A DNA stretch of 64,000 nt from Todiramphus chloris collaris (GCA_025345505.1 JANVCC010000125.1:5427388-5491387), one strand, 5' to 3'. Positions 55,201 to 58,815 are shown, numbered from the stretch's first letter. Program-made: numbers and translations. The notes: a model not told the origin generated them from the sequence alone.

Positions 55201-57122
55201 AGGTCATAAAGTCCAACACTACCAAGTTCACCACTAAACCACTATGGAAGGCTTTGTGCAGCTGATTACCCTGATTCAGACACTTCAGAAAATCCTGCTG
55301 CTGTTGGCAAAGCTCTTGAAAAGAACCCAATGTTGCCAACACAAGTATTTGCTTGGTTTACAAACCCTGGACCTTGCTTTGTGGACTCTTTTTTCCATGT
55401 CTCTGAAGGCTGATCCTTGGCCATCCTCCTCCAGAAGCATCACCAAAGCCAAGGATTTACCAGCTCGCAGGTAGGTCATCCGACTTCAAAAGGAGCCACG
55501 TGGCCGCACGCTCACAAGCGCGCACGTACCTATCTGCAGAGCTAGCAGCAAGGAGGATGTGGAAGCTACTGAAAGCTTCTCCTGAGCAGAGCTGTGTTGC
55601 AAAAACACCAGCAAATTGTCCCCGAACGGCTGCCGAGCATCTCTTTAATGGTCTCAGAAGGGAGACTGACCTGAAAGCAACACTCCATCGGCTCCGTGCC
55701 CCCTCGGCCACCCCGCAGCGCCCTCATCTCTGCCATCATCTTCAGGCGTCTTCGTTTCCCACCCCCAGGTGGGTGCCCAGGAGGATAACCCATGGTTTAA
55801 GCTAAATCTCTGCCCACAATGATGTACAGTAAGGATTTATCAACCCCGAGCACCTCTCCTACCTGCCCCTCTTTCCCCCCTCTCCATTCTCCCTCTGACA
55901 CCAGTTACCGGCTGCACGCGAGCGCCGGGGGGGAAGTTTTTACTCTTTATTGAGATATTTGCTCCTAATTTTCTGTCTGGCTTTTCAAACTTCCCGCAGC
56001 TGCTCAGCTCATCTGATGATGGGATTTTTGTGCCTGCACAAAGCTCCTTCCCTCCCTAATTCCTTTTTTTTTTTTTTTGGGTTTTAAATGACCCAGGACG
56101 CCCCACTGCACTCATGTGAATCAGGGCAGCACCTCCCAACGACACCGCGCTATTTATTGCTTCTCTTCATCCACTTTCCCACCATACATCAAAGGACTCT
56201 GGCATTAAATTGCCTCGTTTATAGCATCATCCACAAAAATACTCATCTCCACACCCTTCATCCTCCCAGATGACAGCACAAAGCCACTGGCTTTGCCATT
56301 CACAGCTTTAACTGTCCCCCAAAACATGTCAATAAAGCAGTTATGGAGAAAAAATATCTGACTTCGAGTAACAGCTCAAAAAAAATACTTCAAGCAGAGT
56401 TAAAACCTGGTCTCACCTATGAGCCACACTTGAAGCATCAAGGAGAAGATGAGGTGAAACACAAATTTAATTGAAGCTAAACGTAAAGCTGGCAACTGTG
56501 TCAAAATTCCCGTTTCATAGTTATCTGCAGAATGATCCTCCTGGCTTTTCTTAGGTCAATATTGAACGTAATTTGATGAGCGTCTCAAACACGTTTAACC
56601 TCACAGAGCTGTTTGTAGCTGCCCGAGGCTTTGTTTGGGTTAAAAAATAGGAACAAGTTTAACGGCGTATCACTAAGCCCAAGTTAAGAAAACCCTCAAT
56701 TTTCCTCATCTTTTTGTTTTTTCTACATTGTTTTCCCTTCAGTGCTACCCTAAAGCAAGAGCTGGGGGATGCACGTTGGCACTGATGGGATGCCCCTCAC
56801 CTTTATGTCTGGGCTCCTGCATGGCTGGAGGATGGGTATAGATTAAGCAGCTAAAACCCAACCTCAACGTTGAAACTGGGACGTCAATGGATTTTGGATG
56901 CAGGCCAGGACAAATTCTTCCTGCTCACCTGCTCTGCCGGGGCTCTTGGTGCTCAGGTCTCTACCCCGGCCAGGGGTGCTGGAAGTCTTGGAGAGTTTAT
57001 TGGCTGACACTCGGTACATCACACCCCCGATGCAGCGATAGCCTTTGCTCCTCCATCTCTGTTGCACGTGCTGGGACTTGCCACCTTGAGGTGATGGGCG
57101 TGCTTGGTTTAGTAGTGGGGAC
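1233..57122 (-). CDS. ZC3H3: ZC3H3 (zinc finger CCCH-type containing 3), C-terminal eight coding exons, 5' part beyond the window
   Basis: Join on the minus strand: 57122-56929, 43121-43037, 39753-39598, 36905-36836, 29011-28880, 12141-11966, 10758-10550, 1264-1233, giving 350 residues before TGA. Visible parts, numbered within this segment: a conserved block with [20 protein letters not shown] (residues about 28-47), a basic K-rich stretch (about 107-114), five C-x7/8-C-x4/6-C-x3-H fingers at 116-135, 143-162, 172-189, 199-217 and 221-240, then a Ser/Pro and acidic tail ending KPRL. This finger order and the LPSFISLQS motif in the tail are hallmarks of ZC3H3 in vertebrates. The family (Smicl in frog) is nuclear, associates with the cleavage/polyadenylation machinery and with the PAXT nuclear RNA decay connection, and affects export of polyadenylated RNA. 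All intron phases agree and no stop or frameshift is seen, so the gene looks functional. The start codon and N-terminal exons are not in the window. Confidence 0.94.
2021..2155 (+). mobile_element. CR1 3' end fragment
   Basis: Plus-oriented CR1 tail: a GGTTGGATGG segment, then GAACTAGATGATCTTTAAGG, ending in ATTCTATGATTCCATG. Severely 5' truncated. Confidence 0.88.
2455..2950 (-). mobile_element. CR1, 3' part with ORF2 C-terminus
   Basis: Minus-oriented. From the 3' side: TCCAACCCCC, AGAGCAGGTTGCTCAGAG, then the ORF2 C-terminal region, which translates to pieces such as [20 protein letters not shown]. The terminal ATTCTATG repeats are lost and the frame is interrupted, so it is a dead copy. 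Confidence 0.9.
2951..4750. other. single-copy intronic DNA, AT-rich part at 3570-4340
   Basis: No CR1 and no exon signal. There is a poly-T run near 3616 and an AT-rich block with several TAAT/ATTA cores around 3590-3680 and 4130-4330. It could be regulatory, but no gene is seen. Confidence 0.4.
4751..5185 (-). mobile_element. CR1, 3' part with ORF2 C-terminus
   Basis: Minus-oriented and begins with TCGTAGAATCATGAAATGC, a decayed terminal repeat. It is closely related to the copy at 2455-2950 (same subfamily, same orientation, 1.8 kb apart) and is 5' truncated within the ORF2 C-terminus. Confidence 0.91.
5186..6254. other. unrecognised intronic segment
   Basis: About 1 kb of mid-GC sequence without clear CR1 identity or splice-supported exons. 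Short open frames on both strands match no family I know. It may be a very old transposon remnant. Confidence 0.3.
6255..6400 (+). mobile_element. old CR1 fragment (diverged subfamily)
   Basis: Plus-oriented remnant. CTCTGGAGAAGACTAATGG, GATGGAGCCAGACTCTCC and GTGCACAAAGGTGCAATGG match, in order, a CR1 ORF2 C-terminal segment of an older subfamily also seen at 40.2-40.5 kb. It is heavily diverged. Confidence 0.5.
6550..6695 (+). mobile_element. CR1 internal fragment
   Basis: Plus-oriented. GTGAGACCACACCTGGAAC, GAAGAACATGGATATACTGG and GGTTGGAGCACAGAATG follow CR1 ORF2 order (VRPHLEYC..., KKDMELLERVQ..., GLEH...). No 3' end is attached. Confidence 0.65.
7080..7157 (+). mobile_element. CR1 3' end fragment
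   Basis: Short plus-oriented tail: CTCGATAATCTCCAGAGG, TCCAACCCTTATCATTC and a terminal TCTACGATTCTATGA. Confidence 0.75.
7158..8456. other. single-copy intronic DNA with an AT/CpG-mixed block at 7380-7760
   Basis: The block at 7380-7760 is free of repeats and mixes AT-rich cores (CTAATTAAATTAGC near 7677) with scattered CpG, unlike the decayed repeats around it. This resembles conserved non-coding DNA. No exon was found. Confidence 0.4.
8457..8663. repeat. minisatellite, 20-bp unit, about 10 copies
   Basis: Tandem array of CCCCAAACCCCATCGCAGAT-like units with point variants (CACAGAC, TGTAGAC). The unit is C-rich on the plus strand and the pitch is regular at about 20 bp. Confidence 0.88.
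8664..10549. other. single-copy intronic DNA, nothing recognised
   Basis: No repeats of known family and no splice-supported open frame down to the exon donor at 10549. Confidence 0.4.
10550..10758 (-). CDS. ZC3H3: ZC3H3 coding exon for the acidic Ser/Pro-rich tail (209 bp)
   Basis: The acceptor is TTTTCCCTCCTGCAG/GAATG and the donor GCCGG/GTAGGAAAC (GT at 10549-10548). The first base completes Arg from the previous exon. It encodes about 69 residues containing [12 protein letters not shown], the conserved tail motif of ZC3H3, followed by a run of Glu/Asp ([12 protein letters not shown]). The acidic run comes from an imperfect GAGGAC/GAGCCC repeat and may vary in length between individuals. 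The open frame continues past the donor without family resemblance. Confidence 0.9.
10759..11965 (-). other. 1.2-kb CR1-free ZC3H3 intron
   Basis: Phase-2 intron between the finger-5 exon and the tail exon. It is GC-rich, with a run of adenines near 11167, and no CR1, unlike every other sizeable intron here. Confidence 0.8.
11966..12141 (-). CDS. ZC3H3: ZC3H3 coding exon with the end of finger 4 and finger 5 (176 bp)
   Basis: The acceptor is TTCCCTTACAG/TGCAAG and the donor GGGCAG/GTAGGAC (GT at 11965-11964). It opens with CKKKH, closing finger 4, then gives finger 5, [20 protein letters not shown] (C-x8-C-x5-C-x3-H). It continues into a basic KKRHPRE segment and an Arg/Asp/Ser-rich stretch. 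In mammals the region after finger 5 is much longer and serine-rich, so the avian tail seen here appears compact unless an exon with the same phase at both ends was missed in the next intron. Confidence 0.94.
12250..13574. other. single-copy intronic DNA, nothing recognised
   Basis: Mid-GC sequence between the finger-5 exon and the first CR1 of the intron. Open frames of up to 176 codons have no family resemblance. Confidence 0.4.
13575..14165 (-). mobile_element. CR1, 3' part
   Basis: Minus-oriented. Starts ATAGAATTACAGAACAG and continues through the ORF2 C-terminus ([20 protein letters not shown]) to a more upstream ORF2 segment near 14165. The copy carries frame breaks. Confidence 0.9.
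14166..14754. other. single-copy intronic DNA, nothing recognised
   Basis: No repeat family and no exon evident between two CR1 copies. Confidence 0.4.
14755..14962 (+). mobile_element. CR1 3' end fragment
   Basis: Plus-oriented: GACACTGGAACAGGCTGCCC, GGAACTAGATGATCTTGAAG and CACTCAATGATTCTACACC at the tail. Confidence 0.9.
14963..17639. other. single-copy intronic DNA: TAAT-rich block, small CpG cluster, possible LINE relic
   Basis: The block at 15120-15205 is packed with TAAT/ATTA cores (CTATTAATTAACATCATTAA). CpGs cluster at 15600-15690. An A-rich run lies near 15995-16020. Long open frames exist on both strands at 15.7-16.7 kb, which is typical of GC-rich DNA, and a possible old LINE relic sits near 16275. 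The part after 17100 is AT-rich. Confidence 0.4.
16255..16335 (+). mobile_element. possible ancient L2/CR1-like LINE relic
   Basis: The plus frame reads [19 protein letters not shown], close in pattern to the F-K-V-L-L-T-x-K-A-L-N-G-x-x-P motif found near the C-terminus of L2-type LINE reverse transcriptases. It is a single short match, so the call is tentative. Confidence 0.3.
17640..17733 (+). mobile_element. CR1 3' end fragment
   Basis: Plus-oriented: GGTGCTGAGGGACATGG, GTGGCGACCTGGCAGTGC and a tail CCAAAATGATTCTATGATCC. Confidence 0.85.
17928..18345 (+). mobile_element. CR1, 3' part
   Basis: Plus-oriented ORF2 C-terminus ([10 protein letters not shown], then [20 protein letters not shown]) running to GAACTGTTCAAGG and a degraded 3' tail. 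The frame is partly open but truncated at both ends. Confidence 0.88.
18346..19140. other. single-copy intronic DNA, AT-rich at 18870-19140
   Basis: The right part has TATTTATCTAGGCGC, GGGCTATTAAG and other mixed AT/CpG features without repeats. No exon is seen. Confidence 0.35.
19141..19985 (-). mobile_element. CR1, 850 bp, with ORF2 C-terminal third
   Basis: Minus-oriented. From the 3' end ATCACTGAATCACAGAATTG it runs into an open frame of about 150 codons (pieces: [31 protein letters not shown]). It belongs to the subfamily with AGACTCCAAACGTTAACCCAG near the tail, different from its 21.3-kb neighbour. Confidence 0.93.
19986..20443. other. intronic segment, nothing recognised
   Basis: AT-richer sequence between two minus CR1 copies, with a TTTAATAAAGATTTTACTT stretch. 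It could be the decayed 5' continuation of the left CR1. Confidence 0.3.
20444..20830 (-). mobile_element. CR1, 3' part
   Basis: Starts ATCATAGAATCATGGAATTA and belongs to the same subfamily as the 19.1-kb copy (GGAGTCCAACTATTAGCCCAG). Ends inside the ORF2 C-terminus. Confidence 0.92.
20831..21336. other. intronic segment, nothing recognised
   Basis: No exon or repeat family assigned. The open frames are short. Confidence 0.35.
21337..21800 (-). mobile_element. CR1, 3' part
   Basis: Minus-oriented: GAATCATCAAATGGTTTGGG at the 3' side, CTGCACTGACAAAGGACATC, then the ORF2 C-terminus ([20 protein letters not shown]). Confidence 0.92.
21873..22375 (-). mobile_element. CR1, 3' part, subfamily with internal duplication
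   Basis: Minus-oriented: AGAATCCTAGCATTGTAGGG at the tail and GGCTTCAGCAGGGTCACATA. A diverged copy of the AATTGTTCAGG duplication is shared with the 28.0- and 45.2-kb copies. Confidence 0.88.
22376..22752. other. intronic segment, nothing recognised
   Basis: About 380 bp between CR1 copies of opposite orientation. No exon is seen. Confidence 0.35.
22753..23214 (+). mobile_element. CR1, 3' part
   Basis: Plus-oriented: GAGCAGTGCCAGAGGAGCCC through the ORF2 C-terminus and stop to GGATTAGATGACCTTGAAAG and a tail GTGCTATGATTCCC. Confidence 0.92.
23215..23570. other. intronic segment, nothing recognised
   Basis: AT-rich, with TTTCATATTTTTTCTTATTG near 23430. No gene is seen. Confidence 0.35.
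23571..24180 (-). mobile_element. CR1 with uninterrupted ORF2 C-terminal frame
   Basis: Minus-oriented: ATCACAGAATCATAATGGTT at the 3' end. About 150 codons of ORF2 C-terminus remain open ([54 protein letters not shown]), which suggests one of the younger copies here. It is 5' truncated and cannot move on its own. Confidence 0.94.
24181..26040. other. single-copy intronic DNA, AT-rich block 25380-25780 with adjacent CpG cluster
   Basis: A CpG-bearing patch at 25265-25345 borders an AT-rich, repeat-free block with many TAAT/ATTA cores. No exon is supported. Confidence 0.4.
26041..26255 (-). mobile_element. CR1 3' end fragment
   Basis: Minus-oriented: AGAATCATAGAATCGTTTAG, GGAGTCCAACCATTAACCC, and AGGAAGAAATTCTTCCACAG at its truncated end. 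Confidence 0.92.
26256..26693. other. intronic segment, nothing recognised
   Basis: No exon or repeat family is evident. Confidence 0.35.
26694..27955 (-). mobile_element. CR1, 1.26 kb, linker and N-terminal reverse transcriptase with internal deletion
   Basis: Minus-oriented. From its 5' side it keeps the endonuclease-to-RT linker ([20 protein letters not shown]) and then RT motifs including [20 protein letters not shown] and [15 protein letters not shown]. At about 27033 it jumps directly to the C-terminal and 3' region (LYNCLKGS). The palm segment with the catalytic ADD is missing, and a stop separates linker and RT, so it is inactive. Confidence 0.93.
27957..28690 (-). mobile_element. 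CR1, 730 bp, subfamily with internal duplication
   Basis: Minus-oriented, abutting the copy at 26694-27955: AGAATCACAGAATGGTGGGG starts just where the other ends. It contains the tandem GTCCAGGCAGGTTTGAAAT duplication at 28045-28085. Its 5' end is about 190 bp from the donor of the finger-3 exon. Confidence 0.92.
28880..29011 (-). CDS. ZC3H3: ZC3H3 coding exon with CCCH finger 3 and the start of finger 4 (132 bp)
   Basis: The acceptor is TGCCCTTGCAG/ATGCC and the donor GAAAAG/GTAAAG (GT at 28879-28878). The exon is 44 whole codons, in phase at both ends. It encodes [21 protein letters not shown] (finger 3, C-x7-C-x4-C-x3-H), VYVSRKAE, and the first half of finger 4 ending CPMGEK. Because it is a multiple of three, skipping it would keep the frame but remove finger 3 and break finger 4. 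The Met at its first codon is an internal residue, not a start. Confidence 0.96.
29383..30482 (-). mobile_element. CR1, 1.1 kb, with C-terminal half of reverse transcriptase
   Basis: Minus-oriented: AAAGAATTATAGAAAGTTTT at the 3' end. Upstream it reaches the RT palm: [20 protein letters not shown], then VADGTKLGG where active CR1 has a D-D pair, so one catalytic aspartate is changed to Gly. Further frame breaks confirm it is dead. Confidence 0.93.
30483..32631. other. 2.1-kb repeat-free intronic block, AT-rich with CpG patches
   Basis: CpG patches lie at 31265-31400 and 32130-32240, with AT-rich DNA between (CAATAACATTAATTC near 31865, CCAAATTAGCTCTAATAAA near 31710). No CR1 has landed in 2.1 kb although flanks are dense with it. 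No exon is seen. Confidence 0.4.
32632..33030 (-). mobile_element. two CR1 3' ends in tandem
   Basis: Both are minus-oriented. A 70-bp piece (AGAATCATAGAAACATACTG to CTAGTCCAACTCC) is followed at about 32706 by a second 3' end (ATCATAGAATCCTACAATAG) that continues into the ORF2 C-terminus. It is either two insertions or a tail duplication. Confidence 0.88.
33031..34284. other. single-copy intronic DNA, nothing recognised
   Basis: Contains a C-run near 33212 and GC-rich DNA at 33480-33560. No exon is supported. Confidence 0.35.
34285..34365 (+). mobile_element. CR1 3' end fragment
   Basis: Plus-oriented short tail: GACTTGGCAGTGATGGG, GACTTGATGATCTCAAAG, AATGATTTGATGATT. It is diverged. Confidence 0.7.
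34366..36107. other. single-copy intronic DNA, nothing recognised
   Basis: Mid-GC, with an A-run near 34620. No exon or repeat family is evident. Confidence 0.35.
36108..36770 (-). mobile_element. CR1, 660 bp, next to the finger-2 exon
   Basis: Minus-oriented: AGAATCGCAGAATCATAGAG at the tail, ORF2 pieces [12 protein letters not shown] and [20 protein letters not shown]. Its 5' side reaches to about 66 bp from the donor of the 36836-36905 exon. Older subfamily. Confidence 0.9.
36836..36905 (-). CDS. ZC3H3: ZC3H3 coding exon completing CCCH finger 2 (70 bp)
   Basis: The acceptor is GTATCTGCAG/GTTTC and the donor GACAAG/GTCTG (GT at 36835-36834). The frame runs [17 protein letters not shown], then KVSKDK. 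Joined to the previous exon it restores C-x7-C-x6-C-x3-H for finger 2. The exon is short and lies inside longer open frames of the other minus-strand frames, so an ORF scan alone would miss it. CR1 insertions lie about 66 bp beyond its donor and about 140 bp before its acceptor, in opposite orientations. Confidence 0.93.
37046..37362 (+). mobile_element. CR1, 3' part, on the other side of the finger-2 exon
   Basis: Plus-oriented: GAACAAGCGACAGGACAACA, GAGGAACAATTTCTTTACTG and a tail GATACTACGATTCTATGA. It lies about 140 bp before the exon's acceptor. Confidence 0.92.
38906..39155 (-). mobile_element. CR1 3' end fragment, left arm of an inverted pair
   Basis: Minus-oriented: ATAGAATCATAAGAGTCATT to AACATAAACCTCCCCTGG. 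It meets a plus-oriented CR1 of another subfamily back to back. Confidence 0.88.
39156..39290 (+). mobile_element. CR1 3' end fragment, right arm of an inverted pair
   Basis: Plus-oriented: GTTGAGGTTGTGGAGTCTCC, GGACTAGATGATC, then a GATGAT microsatellite of about 20 bp in place of the normal tail. Confidence 0.87.
39598..39753 (-). CDS. ZC3H3: ZC3H3 coding exon with CCCH finger 1 (156 bp)
   Basis: The acceptor is TTTCTCCTTTAG/CCGCG and the donor ACCAG/GTATGGG (GT at 39597-39596). It reads [14 protein letters not shown], a run of lysines, then finger 1, [20 protein letters not shown], a perfect C-x8-C-x5-C-x3-H. The exon ends within finger 2 (VCT plus two bases of Arg), so finger 2 is split by an intron. 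Identity to ZC3H3 of other vertebrates is very high here, which makes this the firmest exon call in the window. Confidence 0.96.
40205..40480 (+). mobile_element. old CR1 fragment (diverged subfamily)
   Basis: Plus-oriented: GTCCAGTTTGAGGCTCCCAG, GTGTCCAGTGGAGGCCACCA, GGGGGATCTTACTGTCC in CR1 ORF2 order, heavily diverged. Confidence 0.65.
41015..41250 (+). mobile_element. CR1 3' end fragment
   Basis: Plus-oriented: GAGAGGTTTAGGTTGGACAT, AGGTCTGGGTCAGGCTGCCC and a tail ATGCCTCTACAATTCTAGG. Confidence 0.92.
42110..42668 (+). mobile_element. CR1, 560 bp, one of two direct copies around the 43.1-kb exon
   Basis: Plus-oriented: GAGCAGGGCCAGAGGAGCCC, CCTTCTTGTGGCCTTTCAGG, then GGATGAGATGATCTTGAAGG and tail CATTCTATGATTCC. 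Long identical stretches with the copy at 43217-43652. Confidence 0.93.
43037..43121 (-). CDS. ZC3H3: ZC3H3 coding exon, linker between pre-finger block and fingers (85 bp)
   Basis: The acceptor is CTGTTTCCAG/CAG and the donor GCCAG/GTCTGTAC (GT at 43036-43035). Its length (85, one more than a multiple of three) is exactly what is needed to connect the phase of the exon at 56.9 kb with that of the exon at 39.75 kb. It encodes a Ser/Arg-rich linker ending ATSRYIAS, which runs into [10 protein letters not shown]; mammalian ZC3H3 has a similar serine-arginine segment just before its [10 protein letters not shown] motif. A second AG three bases further in makes this a NAGNAG acceptor. CR1 copies sit on both sides, 96 bp upstream and about 370 bp downstream. 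Confidence 0.85.
43217..43652 (+). mobile_element. CR1, 436 bp, 96 bp before the 43.1-kb exon
   Basis: Plus-oriented: GCAATGCTGGGAGGGCTGGA through CCTTCTTGTGGCCTTTCAGG to a tail CATTTGATGGTTCTCTGATC. The reading frame [20 protein letters not shown] is intact at its start. Confidence 0.93.
44030..44290. promoter_or_regulatory. intronic CpG island
   Basis: About 260 bp of very GC- and CpG-rich DNA (GCGCGCTCCCCGCGCGCGGC; GCGCCGCGTAGCGACCGGGC), with an NRF-1-like GCGCAGGCGC. Most CpGs elsewhere in the window have decayed to TpG, so this block is probably unmethylated in the germ line, as promoters are. It lies 0.9 kb before a ZC3H3 exon. Confidence 0.6.
44030..44399 (-). CDS. candidate alternative first exon of ZC3H3 in the CpG island
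   Basis: On the gene strand the island ends in CTGGCAG/GTGAGTGAC (GT at 44029-44028), a near-perfect splice donor. An open frame from ATG at 44399 (other Met codons at about 44206 and 44083, the latter with G at -3) runs to that donor and ends GCA+G. This is the same phase and the same codon as the regular exon at 56929, so splicing to 43121 keeps the ZC3H3 frame. Such a transcript would encode a short protein with the linker, five fingers and tail but no N-terminal region. No homology supports the peptide itself (Arg/Ala-rich), and the exon may be non-coding or not exist. Confidence 0.35.
44291..45190. other. intronic segment with a small GTAGGGAGAT tandem repeat
   Basis: GTAGGGAGAT units repeat at 44501-44540. 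The remainder is AT-rich single-copy DNA with no exon. Confidence 0.4.
45191..46025 (-). mobile_element. CR1, 835 bp, subfamily with internal duplication
   Basis: Minus-oriented: GGAATCCCAGCATGGTGGGG at the tail, GTCCAGGCAGGTTTGAAATT duplicated at 45280-45320, and a further small duplication of CACAACTGGACCC at 45681-45706. It ends in an RT C-terminal region near CTCCAGCCAGTCCAGGTC. Confidence 0.92.
46026..48954. other. 2.9-kb repeat-free intronic block, candidate conserved regulatory DNA
   Basis: The longest CR1-free stretch in this intron. It alternates AT-rich parts (CATTAAATGCATGATTACAG near 47262; GTTAATTATTACCTGCTTAA near 47834) with CpG patches at 47090-47240 and 48225-48270 and 48415-48480. 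No open frame has splice or family support. Confidence 0.45.
48955..49500. repeat. degenerate minisatellite with perfect inverted-repeat core
   Basis: Irregular tandem array built from AAGGGATTGAG, CAATCCCAAAGACAAGGG and GAGCTCAAAAGG modules, period roughly 20-60 bp. Several units contain GGGATTGAGCAATCCC, a perfect 7-bp inverted repeat around AG. The minus strand stays open for 198 codons across the array (LLNPLPL-type repeats), an effect of the repeat rather than a gene. Confidence 0.85.
49690..50216 (+). mobile_element. CR1, 527 bp
   Basis: Plus-oriented: GCATTCAGCTCTGGGGAGCT, GAAAGACATGGACTTGTTAG, open for about 80 codons ([20 protein letters not shown]), tail TCAATGATTCTATGATTC. Confidence 0.94.
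50217..50784. other. intronic segment, nothing recognised
   Basis: Single-copy sequence between CR1 copies of opposite orientation, no exon. Confidence 0.35.
50785..51172 (-). mobile_element. CR1, 3' part
   Basis: Minus-oriented: ATCATAGAATCATTTAGGTT at the tail, with a small deletion after it. Ends within the ORF2 C-terminus. Same subfamily as the 20.4-kb copy. Confidence 0.92.
51173..52161. other. single-copy intronic DNA, AT-rich 51570-51850
   Basis: AT-rich block with TTTAAATAATTGCAACATAT and CTAATTTGTAATACTTCTGC and no repeat. No exon is seen. Confidence 0.35.
52162..52897 (+). mobile_element. probable solo LTR of an old avian endogenous retrovirus (ERVL-like)
   Basis: The left end TGGTCCTGGTTTGAG and the right part (TAAAGCTGTTCTATC, CTTTGGGGAGGGAG, then AACCCTTGACA) follow the layout of avian ERVL LTRs, which start TGTCCTGGTTT and end with a pyrimidine block, GGGGAGGGAG and ACCACGACA. 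A TATA-like ATATATTTTTATATATG lies at about 52725-52741. No gag, pol or env sequence flanks it and no clear target-site duplication is visible, so it is an old solo LTR. Confidence 0.5.
52898..53798. other. single-copy intronic DNA
   Basis: A short AT-rich run of TCTTAATA-type repeats lies at 53695-53760. No exon is seen. Confidence 0.35.
53799..53852 (-). mobile_element. CR1 3' end fragment
   Basis: Minus-oriented 54-bp tail: TCATAGAATCATTTAGACTG to CAGGTCCAACTAATCC. Confidence 0.8.
54068..54430 (-). mobile_element. CR1, 3' part
   Basis: Minus-oriented: GATAGAATCATAGGATGGCT at the tail and CTCCCTGCAGTGAGCAGGGA. It carries a different near-3' sequence (GAGCCTTGTCCAACGTCAAT) from the other copies, suggesting another subfamily. 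Confidence 0.9.
54431..55159. other. intronic segment, nothing recognised
   Basis: No exon or repeat family is seen. Short open frames only. Confidence 0.35.
55160..55245 (-). mobile_element. CR1 3' end fragment
   Basis: Minus-oriented 86-bp tail with two intact terminal repeats, TCATAGAATCATAGAATAG, then TCACCACTAAACCAC. Confidence 0.9.
55246..56928. other. single-copy DNA beside the pre-finger exon, AT-rich 55930-56720
   Basis: Contains a CpG patch at 55495-55720, a poly-T run near 56067 and a long AT-rich block with TTTAATTGAAGCTAAACG and similar cores, CR1-free. No ZC3H3 exon is supported here. Confidence 0.4.
56929..57122 (-). CDS. ZC3H3: ZC3H3 coding exon with the conserved pre-finger block (194 bp)
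   Basis: The acceptor is a pyrimidine tract ending TTCTCTTGCAG (AG at 57124-57123) and the donor is GCAG/GTGAGC (GT at 56928-56927). The first base completes a codon from the unseen upstream exon, and the exon ends one base into a codon. It encodes about 64 residues, including [20 protein letters not shown], the best conserved stretch of ZC3H3 outside the fingers. The function of this block is not established. A longer open frame runs through both splice sites, but the flanking residues do not resemble the family. Confidence 0.92.
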
Positions 57123-57456
57123 CTGCAAGAGAAGGATAACATGAAGGTAAGGCCAAATGAGGGAAGATGTCGCAAGGAGTTGCTGCTCCATGAGCAAACC
57201 CTAGGCTGCCAGGGGTTGGAGGTAAGGCAAGAAGGAACCAGGGGTGCTCCTGCTGTGGACAGAGCTTTGATCACCAAAAACAATCAACTTCCAAGGGCTC
57301 TCCTTCTACCACCACTTTCCCCATACAACAAAAAGACAGTTTTTTCTCTCAGCTTGCCCATTGTAATAGTGCAGAAGAGACCAGATGCTGAAGATCAAGT
57401 CCCCTACTAGGACACAGCACAGGCCTCAAACTCTGCAGGTATTTCACAGGAACACA

Positions 57457-57870
57457 GAATCATAGAATCATTTCTGTTGGAAAAAATCTTTAAGATCATT
57501 GAGTCCAACCCAGAACATCTACATGGCTTTTAAAACCCCTGCAAGAATGGGGACTCCACCCCTGCCCTGGGCAGCCTGGCACAGGACTTCACAACCCCTT
57601 CTAGGAAGAAATTCTTCCGCAGGCCCAACTTAAACCTCCCCTGGTACCACTTGAGGCCATTTCCTCTTGTTCTGTTGCTTGCTCCTTTGAAGAAGAGATT
57701 AACTCCACCTAGCTCCCACCTCCTGTCAGGGAGTTGTCAAGAGGGAGAAGGTCTCCCATGAGTCTCCTTGTCACCAGTCTCAACAACCCCAGGTCCCTCA
57801 GCTGCTCCTCACAAGACTTGTTCTCTAGACCCTTCCCCAGCTCCGTTGCCCTTCTCTGGACACTGCTAGT
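57457..57870 (-). mobile_element. CR1, 3' part
   Basis: Minus-oriented: CAGAATCATAGAATCATTTC at the tail, then the ORF2 C-terminus ([19 protein letters not shown]). Confidence 0.92.
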
Positions 57871-58081
57871 ATGTGCTGGTATGACAGCCTGGTGCATCCA
57901 AAACAGGATGCAGATGACCCCAGGTAGCCAGGGCTGATACCCCACATCACACCTTTGGCTTGCAGCTCCATCCTCAGCAGCAGAGAAAGAAACGTGGATG
58001 CAATCCCACAAGTGAATCAGCAATGTGGGACCTCCCCTGAGCTTAGCTAGGTTTTATGGAGCTCTATAAACTTGAATATTT

Positions 58082-58112
58082 TTGGTATCATTATTATTAT
58101 TATTATTATGTA
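58082..58112. repeat. (ATT)n microsatellite
   Basis: About eight ATT units between GGTATC and GTACTA. Confidence 0.9.
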
Positions 58113-58455
58113 CTATAATTTGGTATTATCATTTTTTCCCTCAGTCTGGCTTTTGAGAGGGTTTTGCTACATCCATGCATGGGGCATTTCACCCTAGACC
58201 ACTGCCATGCCTCATCTATCTACTGGAGAGGATGCTGGGACCCAAGTGGAGTCGAATGGGCAGTGGTAGGAACCCTTCTCCACCTGCCCATCACTCCTCA
58301 ACATCCAGAAACCCTGTGGTGAGGCAGTGGGACAGCGATGGGTCAAAAGCTGTGATAGTGCTGTCCATGAGGATCAGTAACCTCTCAAGTGACACTCTGG
58401 GGTCAAATACATCCCAGAGAGGCTCATCTACCACCAAAAGCCCTTCCCGTTCACA

Positions 58456-58815
58456 TAATCATGGAATCAAAGAATGGTTTGGGTTGGAAGGGACCTTTAA
58501 AGCTCATCCAGTCCAACCCCCCTGCATTCAGCAGGGACATCTGCAACCACAGCAGGTTGCTCAGAACCCTGGACAACCTCACGTCGAATGGTTGCAGGGA
58601 TGGGTATAGGCCACCTCTCTGGGCAACCTGCTCCTGGGTCTCACCACCTTCAAGTGTGAAAAATTTCTTCTTTCTCTCTCACTGAAATTTCCCTCTTTTA
58701 GTTTAAAATCATCAGACCGTGTCCTGTCACGGCAGGCTCTGATAAAAAGTCCCTCCCCATCTCATAAGCCTTCTTTAAACCCTGAAAGGCCACGAGAAGG
58801 TCTCCTGGTATCTCA
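58456..58815 (-). mobile_element. CR1, 3' part
   Basis: Minus-oriented: CATAATCATGGAATCAAAGA at the tail and CTGCATTCAGCAGGGACATC. Ends in a diverged ORF2 C-terminus. Confidence 0.9.

Larger units (their letters stand above)
43122..56928 (-). other. 13.8-kb ZC3H3 intron
   Basis: Phase-1 intron between the pre-finger exon and the linker exon. It holds CR1 copies, a CpG-rich block at 44.03-44.29 kb, a minisatellite at 48.96-49.5 kb, a solo LTR at 52.16-52.90 kb and repeat-poor AT-rich blocks at 46.0-48.6 and 55.8-56.8 kb. Confidence 0.85.

Noticed and set aside
55457..55793. Minus-strand frames in a CpG patch with a possible donor (CTTTCAG/GTCAGT)
   Set aside because: The upstream and downstream ZC3H3 exons already join in phase, the peptide does not resemble the family, and no convincing acceptor was found.
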